From: Lycorma delicatula
Taxonomy: Eukaryota; Arthropoda; Insecta; Hemiptera; Fulgoridae
NCBI RefSeq assembly: GCF_047948215.1
Contig: NC_134456.1
Location: forward strand, 198,784,034-198,848,033
Reading direction: 5' to 3'
DNA length: 64,000 nt
In this document: in pieces, positions 12,220 to 22,449 of the stretch
How the letters are laid out: each line of letters starts with the position of its first letter
Position numbering within the stretch: position 1 is the stretch's first letter
Position numbers and translations under genes: made by a program
Notes under the pieces: generated by a model
What the model saw: the letters and a program-made list of their open reading frames with translations, nothing else
The model's database searches: none
Told to the model about the DNA's origin: nothing

Positions 12220-13397
12220 CAGAGCGAGCCAAAAGATACGCAACCCTAAATTCGAAAACATATTGCGGAGGAATATTTAATTTTGCCGGCGGGAATGTGT
12301 GTTGGCAACGGGTGACCTTGTGGTAGAAGAGTAGCACACGATATCCAAGCAATTTTCCATTTTTTGATGAGAGCGGCGACTAAGCTGTGAGCGAACAAAC
12401 ATGGCTCAACGTGCGTTCATTGTTGAAAGTTACTTTAAATCGCAGTCATTCTTAAAATATCAGGACGATTTTAAGGTAGCTTCTCCTGAATCGCGGGTGC
12501 TTAATAAATCAACGATTTTACGCGTAGTCGCTCGTTTACGAAAACTGTGTCAACAAATCGGATTGTCTTACAGGACTCGCAGAGCCACAAAGAAACTGAA
12601 ACTCCGTCCGTATCGCATTCTCGTTGTGCACGACCTTCGACAACCTGATAGAGGAAAAACTAGATTACTATCAATGATTTTTGAGTTTTACTCGCAGCAG
12701 TGTTCGGCTGTTGGATTATTTTCCTACTCTGATGCAACATGGTTTCACTAAGTGGCTACATAAACGCGAGAACGACAGATACTGGAGTTCAGAAAACCCT
12801 CGCATTTTCCATGAGTCCCCCTTTACATTGAAGAAGGTTGGAATTTGGTGTGCGACTTTGCGGAAAAGAATTATAGGCTCAATCTTTTTCACGGAAACTA
12901 TAATAGCTGAACGTTATCAGAACATCATCATGGAATTCGTGGCACTGTTAAAAACTGATGAACGAGACTCCTAGCTGCAGCAAGACGGTGCAACGGCAAA
13001 CACAACGAATAGCACAATGATAATGTTGCGCGAGTTCTTTGGGAAAAACACATCATTTCTCGTGGACTGTGACCGCCTAGATCGCCAGATTTAACTACCC
13101 CAACTTTTTTCTTTGGGAACATCTGAAGGATAATTAATTGTAAGAACAACACTCACAATCGACCAACTCAAGCACAACATCGAAGATTGCGAATGTGCAG
13201 CGACAATCCGAAAAGTAGCAACTAATAAGAAGAAAGTATTGAAACATGTCTAGTAGCAGATGGAGGGCATTTATTGTGAAAAAAGTGAATGTAAATACTT
13301 TTTGTTCACCTACAAAATATGTTAGAGTATTCTATGTTAATAAAGATTTTTTTTAAGAAAATTAATTATTGGGTTACGTACTTTTTGGATCAGCCAG
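12220..13397 (+). mobile_element. Mariner-like DNA transposon, structurally complete, dead
   Basis: The 5' terminus reads CAGAGCGAGCCAAAAGATAC after a TA (12218-12219). The reverse complement of the 3' terminus reads CTGGCTGATCCAAAAAGTAC, and it is followed by TA (13398-13399). Over 27 bases ending in AACCC the two ends agree at 19 positions, and TA duplication is the hallmark of the Tc1/mariner superfamily. The 1178-base length fits a full-length copy with one transposase gene. The gene has several stops and frameshifts, so it cannot supply transposase. Confidence 0.88.
12401..13254 (+). pseudogene. Mariner-like transposase pseudogene
   Basis: The start at 12401 (MAQRAFIVESYFKSQSFL) matches the helix-turn-helix N terminus of DUF4817-type insect transposases that cut and paste their own element. 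Frame 12401-12751 ends in FSYSDATWFH, keeping the first catalytic Asp of the DDE/D triad. It overlaps a second frame (12681-12974) with RYWSSENPR and KKVGIWCATL. After a stop, QQDGATANTT retains the second Asp. The third motif, near 13080-13120, reads SPDLTTPTFF; where relatives have Asp just before the Phe pair there is Thr (about 13103). The last recognisable stretch is DQLKHNIEDCECAATIRK. It is clearly inactive, and the frames were joined only conceptually. Confidence 0.85.
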
Positions 13398-13429
13398 TAT
13401 ATTGTATATTACGAAGCAGTGATTCAAAC

Positions 13430-14018
13430 ATGTTCTCCACAACTTAAGTTCCTACGGGTATCTATATAAAAACCCATCAAGAAGAAAGGGATCGATCATA
13501 AGGACAGAGAGGGGTCCACCCAAGCGAATAAAACGAGCAATCCCATCCAAAGACATACTTCAAGACTCCCTACAAATAGTGAGCATCCATTCGTCCCACA
13601 ATTCCTTAGGAGATCCGTTCGTCTACAGTTTGAAAGCAGAAATATTGCAGACCAACGAGTTTGGGATATTATAACAAATTATTTTTGCACTAGATACAAG
13701 AGCCTACGCCACACCTGAAATGAGGCTTACATCACCCAAATAAATTCATGACGTTGGTAAAGTTTTCGAACAAGTCGTAAATTTGATCCCGACAGTAAAA
13801 CATCAACCGACATAAAAGCGGTTTATAATCCGATAAATCCGACTGTCTAAAATCTACAGAACGAAGTTAATTCCATAAAAAATCGCTTCCAAATGAAAGA
13901 TTTATTGAAGAAGCAAAATAAAATAGTTAATTTAAATGATTTAAATAATAAAATGCTAATTCAAGTAAGAAACAATCAAAGCGGGCTAGAAGCCAATACA
14001 ACACTGACAAAAATGCTA
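13430..14018 (+). pseudogene. Unidentified coding-like remnant
   Basis: Base composition is less AT-biased than its flanks and long stretches without stops occur in successive frames. One frame around 13500-13680 reads ILQDSLQIVSIHSSHNSL and later TRAYATPEMRLTSP; another at 13893-14030 reads MKDLLKKQNKIVNLNDLNN and then QVRNNQSGLEANTTL. The second piece is rich in Asn, Lys and Leu and could form a coiled coil. I do not recognise the family. A degraded retroelement protein is the most likely explanation given the surroundings, but no catalytic or zinc-binding motif supports it. Confidence 0.35.
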
Positions 14019-14019
14019 G

Positions 14020-14150
14020 TTGATATCAAGGTTAGCACGGTAACTTTTAGATCGGCTGGTCTTGAGTTCGATCCTTGGCAAGGGTCTAGAATTTTTCTCC
14101 TATCACTTCATTTATCTCATCTTCCTGTTTAAACGCGCGTCTATTATTTC
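14020..14150 (+). mobile_element. tRNA-derived SINE fragment
   Basis: GTTAGCACGG (about 14031) resembles an A box. GAGTTCGATCC at 14064-14074 is a near-consensus RNA polymerase III B box at tRNA-like spacing. It is followed by TTGGCAAGGGTCTAGAATTT and a pyrimidine-rich stretch with TCATCTTC, the layout of tRNA-derived SINEs that I recall from insects. No target-site duplication was found and the 3' limit is approximate. Confidence 0.55.
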
Positions 14151-15440
14151 CAAGGTTGTTATGTTTAGATACAGCAATGAACAATGGTCACATTTGTTTC
14201 TTGTTTACAAAAGATTGCATAATGTGTCTACAGGAAATGGGTACATGCAATATTTCGTAACCAATATTTTTGTACTTTTGGACTCTGGGATCTTACAGAA
14301 CAAAATATTATGGTGCTAAAATATTATAGGTTAGCCAGAAAAACTTTTCAAACAATGATAAAATCGTTTAAAGATCATTTAATCTTTTTCTTAAGAAAGC
14401 AATGAAAAACACCCATTGATACATTTTATTATCATTTTATCTTCTCTTCATCATGGACAGAAAGAAAGTTTCTGTATCATGTATGAAAATCATCCCTGAT
14501 GGTTATAAAATTTCTCCTCTAATTATTAAACTTTTTTTTCTGACTTATTTTAATCTTAAAACATGTAATTTTTAAACGGAATATCAAATATATATTTCTT
14601 AGAATTTCTTTTCAGATTTCGGAAAATATGTAAAATACTTTTGATTTTGGTCACGTGAAGTCAGAATTGTCCCTTTAACTTTACGGTTAGAGCTTCCATT
14701 AGAAACAGAATTTAGCTGCATCAGTAGTCTAAAGAAAAGTAAAACATCCAGTTAATAAATTTGTTTTCAAAAATGTATCTGCATTTGTATTTATTTAATG
14801 GACAAGACTGAAAAATAATCATCAACTGAGTTTTGTGTCAAGACAAACCTACAAAACTACGCGTTAAAGATTTTTACTCGAGTTAAACGAAAGGACAAGG
14901 TAGGAATGGTAGGAATTGTGACAAATATATACGAAGCTGATTTTTTTCTATATTCTAATATATTACACTACGTTTTGCAGTAGAGGACGAATGTCCTGTT
15001 TTTTATAAGCTTTTATTTTTAACTTGCTTTAGTTATAATCAAATCTTGCAACTGCTATATCTTTTGATCTATCGTATGAAAATCAATTACATTTGGTACA
15101 CGTATGTAACTTCAATTACAATACAATATACGGTGTTAGATTTGGATATGAACCCCCCACCCCACCCCCCCCCGCGCTATACCCTACGGTAAATTCATGC
15201 ATTTAGTTGAAAATTTTCATTTCTCATGAACTATCGTGTGAAAATGATTGAAATTTGGTACACGTATGTAACTTCGATGTGTAAAAATAAATATTTCTAC
15301 ATTTTAGTCTTAATAAACAAACAAACTTGAACAAACAATAATATTCAGATATAAATATTATTAAGAATATTTTTTTTTGGATGTAAAAAGTTTATTGTTC
15401 ATTAAGACCAAAAAGTAAAAAATACAAAACAAATTACAAA
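14151..15440. other. AT-rich DNA with a C-run and an imperfect internal repeat
   Basis: No gene. At 15075-15120 and 15231-15279 a segment of about 46 bases occurs twice (TTTGGTACACGTATGTAACT is identical in both), separated by a C-rich stretch (15151-15175). The block 14970-15290 also has GTAGAGGACGAATGTCCT, similar to GTAGAGGAGAATGTCCT in the MITE at 26711-27367, so it is probably part of a related non-autonomous element whose ends I cannot define. Confidence 0.5.
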
Positions 15441-15449
15441 AATATATTT

Positions 15450-15759
15450 GATTACATATAAAAAATTATTTTTTTAAAAAGCTTTTATTTAACTAATATT
15501 AATATTAACATTAATAAAAAAAAAGGAAACAAATTAGAAAAACTCTCTAAAAAGTAAAAAATAAGAATTAAATCAAATCGAGAATTTTAAACAAAAAAAT
15601 ATAATATATTAACAAATATAAAAATGCACTGAAAAATAAAAAATAAATTATATAAATATCTAATAAATAACCAATAAATAAATGTAATAATTATTAAATT
15701 TAAAAATTAAAAGTAATGAAAATATTTAGTTAAATAAAAGCGTGGCGCAGTTTTTATAA
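15450..15759 (+). repeat. Left arm of long inverted repeat
   Basis: Very AT-rich arm, pairing with 16307-16596. The innermost 14 bases (GGCGCAGTTTTTATAA) include the only G+C-rich word of the arm. Confidence 0.85.
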
Positions 15760-16057
15760 CAATCTTTTCGAATAAGTGTTTATAGAAATTTGCTATATTT
15801 TAAAATATATTTTTTTTAATGAGGTTGTGTAGTATATGTATATACTTTATTTATCTGTAATAAAATAACTCAAGTTTTAATTCTTTGATGGTTCAAACTT
15901 GCACCGAGATGACCTTTAAGGGTTGATAAAATGAAAAATAAAAATTAAATTTAGAAATCTTGCACAAAGTTATTACATTGTGACGGTAATCTGAAAAATT
16001 ATTATAATTGTAATCGTAATTATGAATTCATTAAATAAAAATTCATAATTAATTAAA

Positions 16058-16270
16058 ATGAAACGTTTAGCGGAAAGAGTGCGTTCAATTTGGCTTAGAT
16101 TACAAGCAGAATTCGAAGATGAACTTCAACTATGTGAGAACAGTACAAAGAAAGCGAGTGGGTGCATTTTCCCAGATTGTTACTTGTAGCTAGTCAGTCT
16201 CAACTGGAGAGGTTCCAGCAGACCTTTCCGCCTCCTCGCGTCGTTATTGAAAATGAAAATGAAGATTAAT
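16058..16270 (+). pseudogene. Coding-like core of the long-inverted-repeat element, unidentified
   Basis: An ATG at 16059 opens MKRLAERVRSIWLRLQAEF and continues for about 43 codons to a TAG near 16190. In another frame the stretch continues as VHFPRLLLVASQSQ and ends RFQQTFPPPRVVIENENED followed by TAA at about 16270. The composition (charged, Arg/Gln/Glu-rich, fewer A/T runs) differs sharply from the flanks and suggests a once-coding segment with at least one frameshift. An acidic C terminus followed by a stop and AT-rich 3' sequence is plausible for a protein end. I do not recognise the protein; a transposase fragment or captured exon are both possible. Confidence 0.4.
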
Positions 16271-16306
16271 TGTTGTAAAAATAAATGATGTGTTGTTTTA
16301 AATAAA

Positions 16307-16596
16307 TTATAAAAACTGCGCCACGCTTTTATTTAACTAAATATTTTCATTACTTTTAATTTTAAAATTTAATAATTATTACATTTATTTATTGGTTATT
16401 TATTAGATATTTATATAATTTATTTGTTATATTTGTTAATATATTATATTTTTTGTTTAAAATTCTCAATTTGATTTAATTATTATTTTTTACTTTTTAG
16501 AGGGTTTTCTAATTTGTTTTTCTTTTTTCTATTAATGTTAATATTAATATTAGTTAAATAAAAGCTTTTTTAAAAAATAATTTTTTTTATGTAATC
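16307..16596 (-). repeat. Right arm of long inverted repeat
   Basis: Reverse complement of 15450-15759. It lacks a segment matching about 15623-15648 of the left arm. Confidence 0.85.
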
Positions 16597-16599
16597 ATT

Positions 16600-17127
16600 A
16601 CATGTCAAGATGTCATACCAAAAAAGCTTTAGACCAATATTTTTCCTATAAACATAATTTATATCGACTCAGATTTACCATAACAATACGATGAATCTAA
16701 CAAAACATCAGAGCTTAACTACGATAGAAAATGGCTTAGGATGAAATATACTGTATTTACAGTAAAAAAAATAATAAATAAATACAACTTATGGTAATAC
16801 ATGAATGAGAGAAGAATCAGAAATAGAAATATGAATAACGTCACGACGATGACCTCATACTGAAAGGAAAAGAAAGTACACAAGATAAATATTATTTATA
16901 CCCAATACACCGTATTCAGTACTAGGGCGCCCACTTCGGTGAGGTCATATTGAAATATGCATTCGACATTTAATAGTACCAGCTCAATAACAGATCTATT
17001 ATATGATGCATAACCTTTTAAAATAATATTAACGATGATGTAATGAATGATTTTAAAAAAAAAAAGGTAACTAAAGTTACGCAATCGAATGCTGATCAGT
17101 AACATTTACGAGGAATTATCAAACACA
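16600..17127. other. AT-rich non-coding DNA
   Basis: No recognisable feature. Only chance open frames are present (for example 16896-17105, minus). Confidence 0.5.
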
Positions 17128-17560
17128 CCTGTTTCAAAAAAAAAGATACTTCGTTAATGAATAAACATAAGATCCTATAAAAAAAAAACCAACTGTCGAA
17201 CAGAATATGCAAACAAACTTCTGAAATTCGAATTCTGAAGAGACAAAAAAAAAATTTAGAATTTAAGATAATAATTTTAATAAAATAAAATATGGGTTGA
17301 ATTCAATTTTAATTAAAGTAATAGATATTTTAATTTATAATAAAATTAAAAAATAATAACAATAATGAAACAAATTGTAATAAAATAAAAAATTATACAG
17401 CTCTGTAAATATTATGAATGAATTACCAGAATAGTATAAAATATAAAAAAATAATTGTAAAAATATGCAAAGTTAGCAAGTTATAAAAAAAAACAAAAAA
17501 ACAGCTAAATAATTTTAAACTATGAGGAAAAAAAAGCTGTAAATTACGAAGTGTAAGATT
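17128..17560 (+). repeat. Unclassified repeat, copy 2 (no mariner insertion)
   Basis: The counterpart of 11899-12219, in the same orientation about 5.2 kb downstream. It matches that copy up to the point where the mariner-like element starts there, and a further short match (ATTACGAAG near 17548) corresponds to sequence just after that element. It is therefore an approximate unoccupied version of the same repeat. The intervening 17480-17540 is A-rich and aligns poorly. Confidence 0.55.
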
Positions 17561-17959
17561 AAAAATCTATTCAACCACAGACAAAAAAATGATATTCAAA
17601 ATGTTTTGTAAATGTTTTTCCTTGAAAATTATTAACCACAATCAGCTAAAATTTTCATCCGGAATTTTCTTCGACCGAAGTTAACTGAAAAAGATTTTCC
17701 ATGCGTCTATTTGCATCTTTATGATGTGTAAATATTCTTAGTTTTTAATTATTTTAAGTCCTGTAGATTTTCATTACGAGTAGAAAAATAGATTTCTGGA
17801 AATTAACAGATTTATTATTCCTTCAAGAACTTTATTAAATAAAAATATAAATCTTCATAGATTTAAATGGTAGTTTAGCGTAAAATGGAATAGTTATATT
17901 TTGCATGTGTCAGCGCTCAAAAAAATATTCATCTCGATCAAAACATTTTATGGCACATA

Positions 17960-18690
17960 AACTGGATCTACGTACAGAATAGTAATCGAAGTTAATAGGG
18001 AGACATTAAGTTAGATCTAAGATACACAAAAATGTTTTAGAATGAATGAAATTCTCGTAAAAAAGTTAAGAACAGCGTTAAGGTAGAAGGAATATTTTTG
18101 AAAAACCTAATACACTAAGTCAGAGGAATAGATTGTCTCCAAAAATGTTTAAGTTCTTTTTATAATGGACAGCGAGAAAAGTTATTGTACAGAAAAGCAC
18201 GCAACAGATGTTTTAAGATATGCTAATCACATTATAGTGTCGAAAAACAAACAGGAGGTAGACAACCTAATGAAAAATCTTGAGAAATTTGTTAAGAATA
18301 CAGGATTGGAAATAAATAAAGAAAACATTTGAATATCTCTGTAAGTAAATAAAGTGGGAATAAGATAAGGATTGATAAGTAGCATGCGATAGGAAGAAAA
18401 TATAGGAAAACTGATTCTAACTATTTAAGAGAAAAACGAGAGGAGCAGAAAAATAAATGGGCAAGTATGGAATAGAGTAATAAATGAAAAAATCGCTCGA
18501 TGGGTGCGAAACGAAAAGATGTGTGAAGGGGGAGAAGATGTGTGAAAATACATAACTGGGAAAAATGCGTTCAATACAGTATGTGAAGGACAGAGGAAGA
18601 GAAACACCAAGAATAAGATGATGGATGGATCAGAAGAATCCATGGAGATGATTGGTCGGAGAAGACTCGTTGTGGAGGGGTCATAAACTT
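17960..18690 (+). pseudogene. LINE reverse transcriptase remnant
   Basis: Around 18118-18160 the reading VRGID...LSP...F matches the GxRQGDxLSPxLF motif of non-LTR reverse transcriptases. At 18206-18330 the frame reads DVLRYANHIIVSKNKQEV, then NLMKNLEKFVKNTGLEINKE. This is the catalytic box region (YADD in functional enzymes, here YANH) and the following helix. A later segment around 18590-18660 reads RGRETPRIRWMDQ, resembling the basic C-terminal tail of endonuclease/reverse-transcriptase proteins. Stops and frame changes separate the pieces. Both catalytic Asp residues of the box are lost. Confidence 0.72.
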
Positions 18691-18699
18691 GAAAACTGT

Positions 18700-20340
18700 T
18701 ACAGCCAAATTAATTAATTGGAAAATTAACAAATATTCGATTTTAATTGAATAATTACTTAATTGAGTAATAATTATCTTGAACACATTTAAAATATTAA
18801 CTACATTAGTTGTAATTAATTACAATTTTTCTTTACTTAAGTGGTACATTGTGTATTAAAATAATTTATATTTTTGGAAACTGGAAATAATGCTGCTAAA
18901 CATTCCCGAAATTTGCTGAAAGAATAAAAATTTAATCCTCCAAGAGCTAAATTAGAAAATCTTTAATAACATTTGGATCTTGTTTTCTTGTTTAATAATT
19001 TCATTAAAAAATGAAAATATATATTTTTTTAATTTTTGAATAATTTGTTAAATAAGTAAATAGTTTATACTCGCCCCCAGAACCAATTATGGGGTTCACT
19101 CTCTCAGCTCCTAAACGATTTTTTATGTAATTAATTTTAAAATTCGAATAATTTTAAAATAGAAACATATACATTACTGTTATTCGATTTGATAACGATA
19201 AGAAGCTTTTTTAACATTATTTTTTAAACTATTTCTTAAAACATTCTCCAATGAAATTTTCACAGAATCCATCTACCTCGAAATAGTAATCGTGAATTAA
19301 GGGAGAAATACTTCTCCCGTTGCCTGTTTTTCTTTAAGATTTAATAGCATCAATTCCTTACAAACAAAAACCACCATTCCATAATTCATGAACTTGCCCC
19401 TTCCACAGGTAATAAATTAAAATACACATAAATATGCATATACAGAATCGCGCACTCAAAACGTCAAAAAATGGAAAACATTGGAAACCAAAAAATTTGA
19501 TCCGTTACAATAATTTTCTTTTTTACAGCATTTATAGTAAATATTAAAAAATTTTAATAAGTGAACAATATTCTCCACTCTTAATAACTATGTACGTAAA
19601 AGACTTCATCTATTGTAAAAATATTGTTTTATTTATTTATAAGGAATCGACAAACAAAAATATTAATTTACATGTTTAGTCTTTGATTTCGAATAAAGAA
19701 ATTATTTTGTTAAATTAATAGAGATCATAGTCCTGAAAAATTACAGAAAATTCGAGCAGATTACAAGAACGCACTTTATAAAATTTGACTTATTAAAAAT
19801 CGATTTACACATCAATTAATGTATTGATCATAATCACCGGTGTAAAAAAATTCAAGTAGGAATTTCTTAGCGTCTAAAAGTTTCGAAAATGACATTTTTT
19901 CGATCAATGAAATATGTATATATATAATATTCTAAACTGAATCACTGAAACGCACGTTCTTACAATTCAGATACTCATAAAACAGACGTGGAGACGTGGG
20001 GGGGGGGGGGGGTACAGGGCTAAAACAGATATTAATTAATAAGACACAAAGATATAAATTAATTAAAGCACTCTATTCATTATAAAGCCGAATGTAAAAC
20101 AAGGGTGATTAATTTAATAAAGAATGAATAGCTTCAAGGTGGAGTTGATGACGATGACAGATTGAAACAACCCTGCTGACAACACCGACTGATTGATGGC
20201 GGTGACCTATTTCTTTTAGACGGCTTGATGACGTCATTTTATAAAGGCCAAATTTTCTGAAGTAAAGCAAGTATGTGATAGTACAAAACAAACAACAGGC
20301 TTCTAGCAGCCACGCTTCAAACCAATTACCAACTACATTC
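18700..20340. other. AT-rich non-coding DNA with a G-run
   Basis: No gene. A run of 15 G at 19998-20012 interrupts otherwise AT-rich sequence. Near 20110-20270 a less AT-rich stretch contains no recognised coding or RNA feature. Confidence 0.5.
19998..20012. repeat. G15 homopolymer
   Basis: Fifteen consecutive G after GAGACGT. Such a run is unusual here and may be length-variable or a sequencing-error site. Confidence 0.9.
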
Positions 20341-20352
20341 ATCATACTATAC

Positions 20353-20363
20353 GCACACACACA

Positions 20364-20394
<31 letters not shown>

Positions 20395-20400
20395 GCGCGA
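20353..20400. repeat. Compound (CA)n(CG)n microsatellite
   Basis: About 14 CA units pass directly into about 10 GC units. The overlapping open frames on both strands (MCVCVCVC and ARARAR strings) are artefacts of this tract. Confidence 0.95.
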
Positions 20401-20679
20401 GCATCCCTTCAGTTTCCTTGTATAACGTTAAGATATTCTGGGAACAACTCTAATACAAGAGTTAATACGGATAATGTTATTTATAAATGTGAAATTAATT
20501 CTCTGTTTTTTACGTAGAATAAAATTGATACGATGGTATTAATTTGCATGATACCAATTTACAAATAGTAAAAATGATAAAAATAAATTTGAAAGATATC
20601 TTTCAAAAACATATTAAGGATTTTATTTTTTCATAGGTTGGTAATAAGAGCTGATCAACAATTAAGTTTAGTTTTGTAG

Positions 20680-22442
20680 CATTTGATTATTCATTTGAGC
20701 CGGTATTTGTGCTGCTATTGTTTGGTCAGTCATACACAGTGGGTGATACCACAAATTTGTTTTTATTTGAAGAGTTGACGGACAAGTTGTTACTTTATGG
20801 AAAAGTAAATAAAAGTAGATTTGCTGCTGTGCGTGATCCAGGTCGAAGAGTACCGGATCGTAAAACATTTGAGGCTTTGGAGAGACGAGTTCGAGAGAAA
20901 GGTGTGCTTAAATCACAACGATTCGATGCTGGTCGTGTACGTTTTGTGAGAAATGGCTACGCTGAAGATGCAATATTGAATGCGTTATGCGTTAATTATT
21001 ACGCACCTCAAGTACCAGAAGGTCACATCGCTTTCATGTTTCGCAAGCAAGTGTGTGGCGGGAGTTATGGGAGCAACAATTACAGATTCCATACAACACG
21101 TGTACAAGCGTTATTACCACCTGATTTTGATAAAAGGATGAAATTCTGTCGATTGTTAATTAGAAAATGCGAACATTATACCGATTTCTTAAGTAATATT
21201 CTAATTACTGGTGAATCCTGTTTTACAAGAGATGGCATTCTAAATTATTGAAATAATCACACTCGGGCCGAAGAAAATCCCCATGAGACTGCTACAAATC
21301 ATTTCCAACGCATTTTTCGTTTAATGTGGGCGTGATCTTGATGGTGCTCTTTTTTTCACCTCCAAGGTTCAGTGAAGAGCGGTACTTTCATTTTTTGCAA
21401 ATAAATCTTACGGAACTCCTGGAAGATATTCCACTTGCAGATAGAGTGCAGATGTGGTTTTTTAATTATGGCGCACCTGCTCACTACTGTCGTGAAGTGA
21501 TAAATCATTTAAATAACACATTATAAGCAATGGATTGGTCGAAACGGACCAGTAAAACGGCCACCTCAATCTCCCGATCTCACGCCAGCGGGTGTTTTGC
21601 TGTGGGGGTTGAATGAAGTCGTTACTAGATTTCGCTCATATTGGCACACAAGACGAATTGAGACATGGTATAATAGAAGTTATTACTATTAGGAATAACC
21701 ATGATGCTATTAGACGTGCCCGGGTAACATGGATCGAGCTGAACTATGCAATGAACAGAATTGCAACCGCATTGAGCAACTGCTTTGAAGAAATGTTTGC
21801 AGCTTTACCAAATAACCATTCTGATATTTAACAATTTTTGGACAAAACCAAAAAAGTATGTGACTTTAAGTTTTTTAAATCTACTTTTATTCTGTTATTG
21901 ATAGTTTAATTGTTACTGATAAGTTCTAAAATACTGATGAAAATTTTTCTTAAAATCGTATCGCTTTTCCGATCCAGTTTTGTTTCTAAAAATTGAACTT
22001 CTCAAATTTGTGTTTAATTTTAACAGACGTTATTTAGATCAATTTTCTCAAAATTAAATTTTATACAAAGTTAACTAGAAATTTTTATTTGTTTATTAGT
22101 AAATTAAAAAAGTTATTTTATTCCAAACTTAAAAAAGTGTATTTTCCGACAAAACCTTTTCCCGTTTATCCCGTTTTTCTTAAAACCTATGTGAGATAGA
22201 GGTTTATTCAATTTTTTAGATCAAAAACCTTTTTGCACCATCATATTTACCCCTCAATTAGTACCCCAAGAATTTTAGTACAGTTTGATTTCTCAGAGGT
22301 AGCAGAAAGCAGGACTTAATTTTTCGCGAGCCGAAACTTGCTAACGAACCGTTTTCTGACCTATATTTATGTGAACTTTTGTTCTTATTTTTGGCTATAG
22401 AATCATTTCCCGAGAGATTTCCATGCAATTTTGAATCACCTC
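20680..22442 (+). mobile_element. DUF4817-type Tc1/mariner-like transposon, degenerate
   Basis: A transposase pseudogene (20686-21831) is followed by about 600 bases of AT-rich non-coding sequence that recurs at 2430-2752, showing that this tail belongs to the element. The likely 3' terminus is the segment ending CAATTTTGAATCACCTC (22442), read in the other direction as GAGGTGATTCAAAATTGCA. I could not find the matching 5' terminus upstream of 20680, so the start is set at the first coding similarity and is probably too far in. Confidence 0.7.
20686..21831 (+). pseudogene. DUF4817-type transposase pseudogene
   Basis: The frame beginning about 20686 (open as MLLLFGQS from 20709) matches the N-terminal helix-turn-helix of this insect transposase family, including RRVPDRKTFEALERRVREKG. 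It runs to a stop at 21251 after FTRDGILNY, continues in other frames (21326-21526: LTELLEDIPLADRVQMWFF; then PPQSPDLTP), and ends at 21831 with NCFEEMFAALPNNHSDI. By comparison with the remembered family motifs all three acidic catalytic positions are changed: TDE to TGE (Gly codon 21210-21212), HDGAPAH to NYGAPAH (Tyr codon 21467-21469), and PLDF to PAGV (Gly codon 21591-21593). It is certainly inactive. Length is close to the usual 350-400 codons. Confidence 0.85.
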
Positions 22443-22449
22443 GATAATA

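Larger units (their letters stand above)
15450..16596. mobile_element. Unclassified element with about 300-bp terminal inverted repeats
   Basis: The left arm (15450-15759) and right arm (16307-16596) are reverse complements along their whole length. They differ mainly by one indel of about 25 bases and scattered substitutions. The arms begin GATTACATA and end inward with TTATAAAAACTGCGCCACGC read from the right. The centre of 547 bases has a short, less AT-rich block (16058-16280) with coding character. Long near-identical arms imply a DNA transposon or foldback element. No clear target-site duplication was found (ATATATTT left, ATTACATG right), so superfamily is not assigned. Confidence 0.75.

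Noticed and set aside
20109..20517. Overlapping open frames with CVCVCV and ARARAR strings
   Set aside because: Both are created by the compound CA/CG microsatellite.
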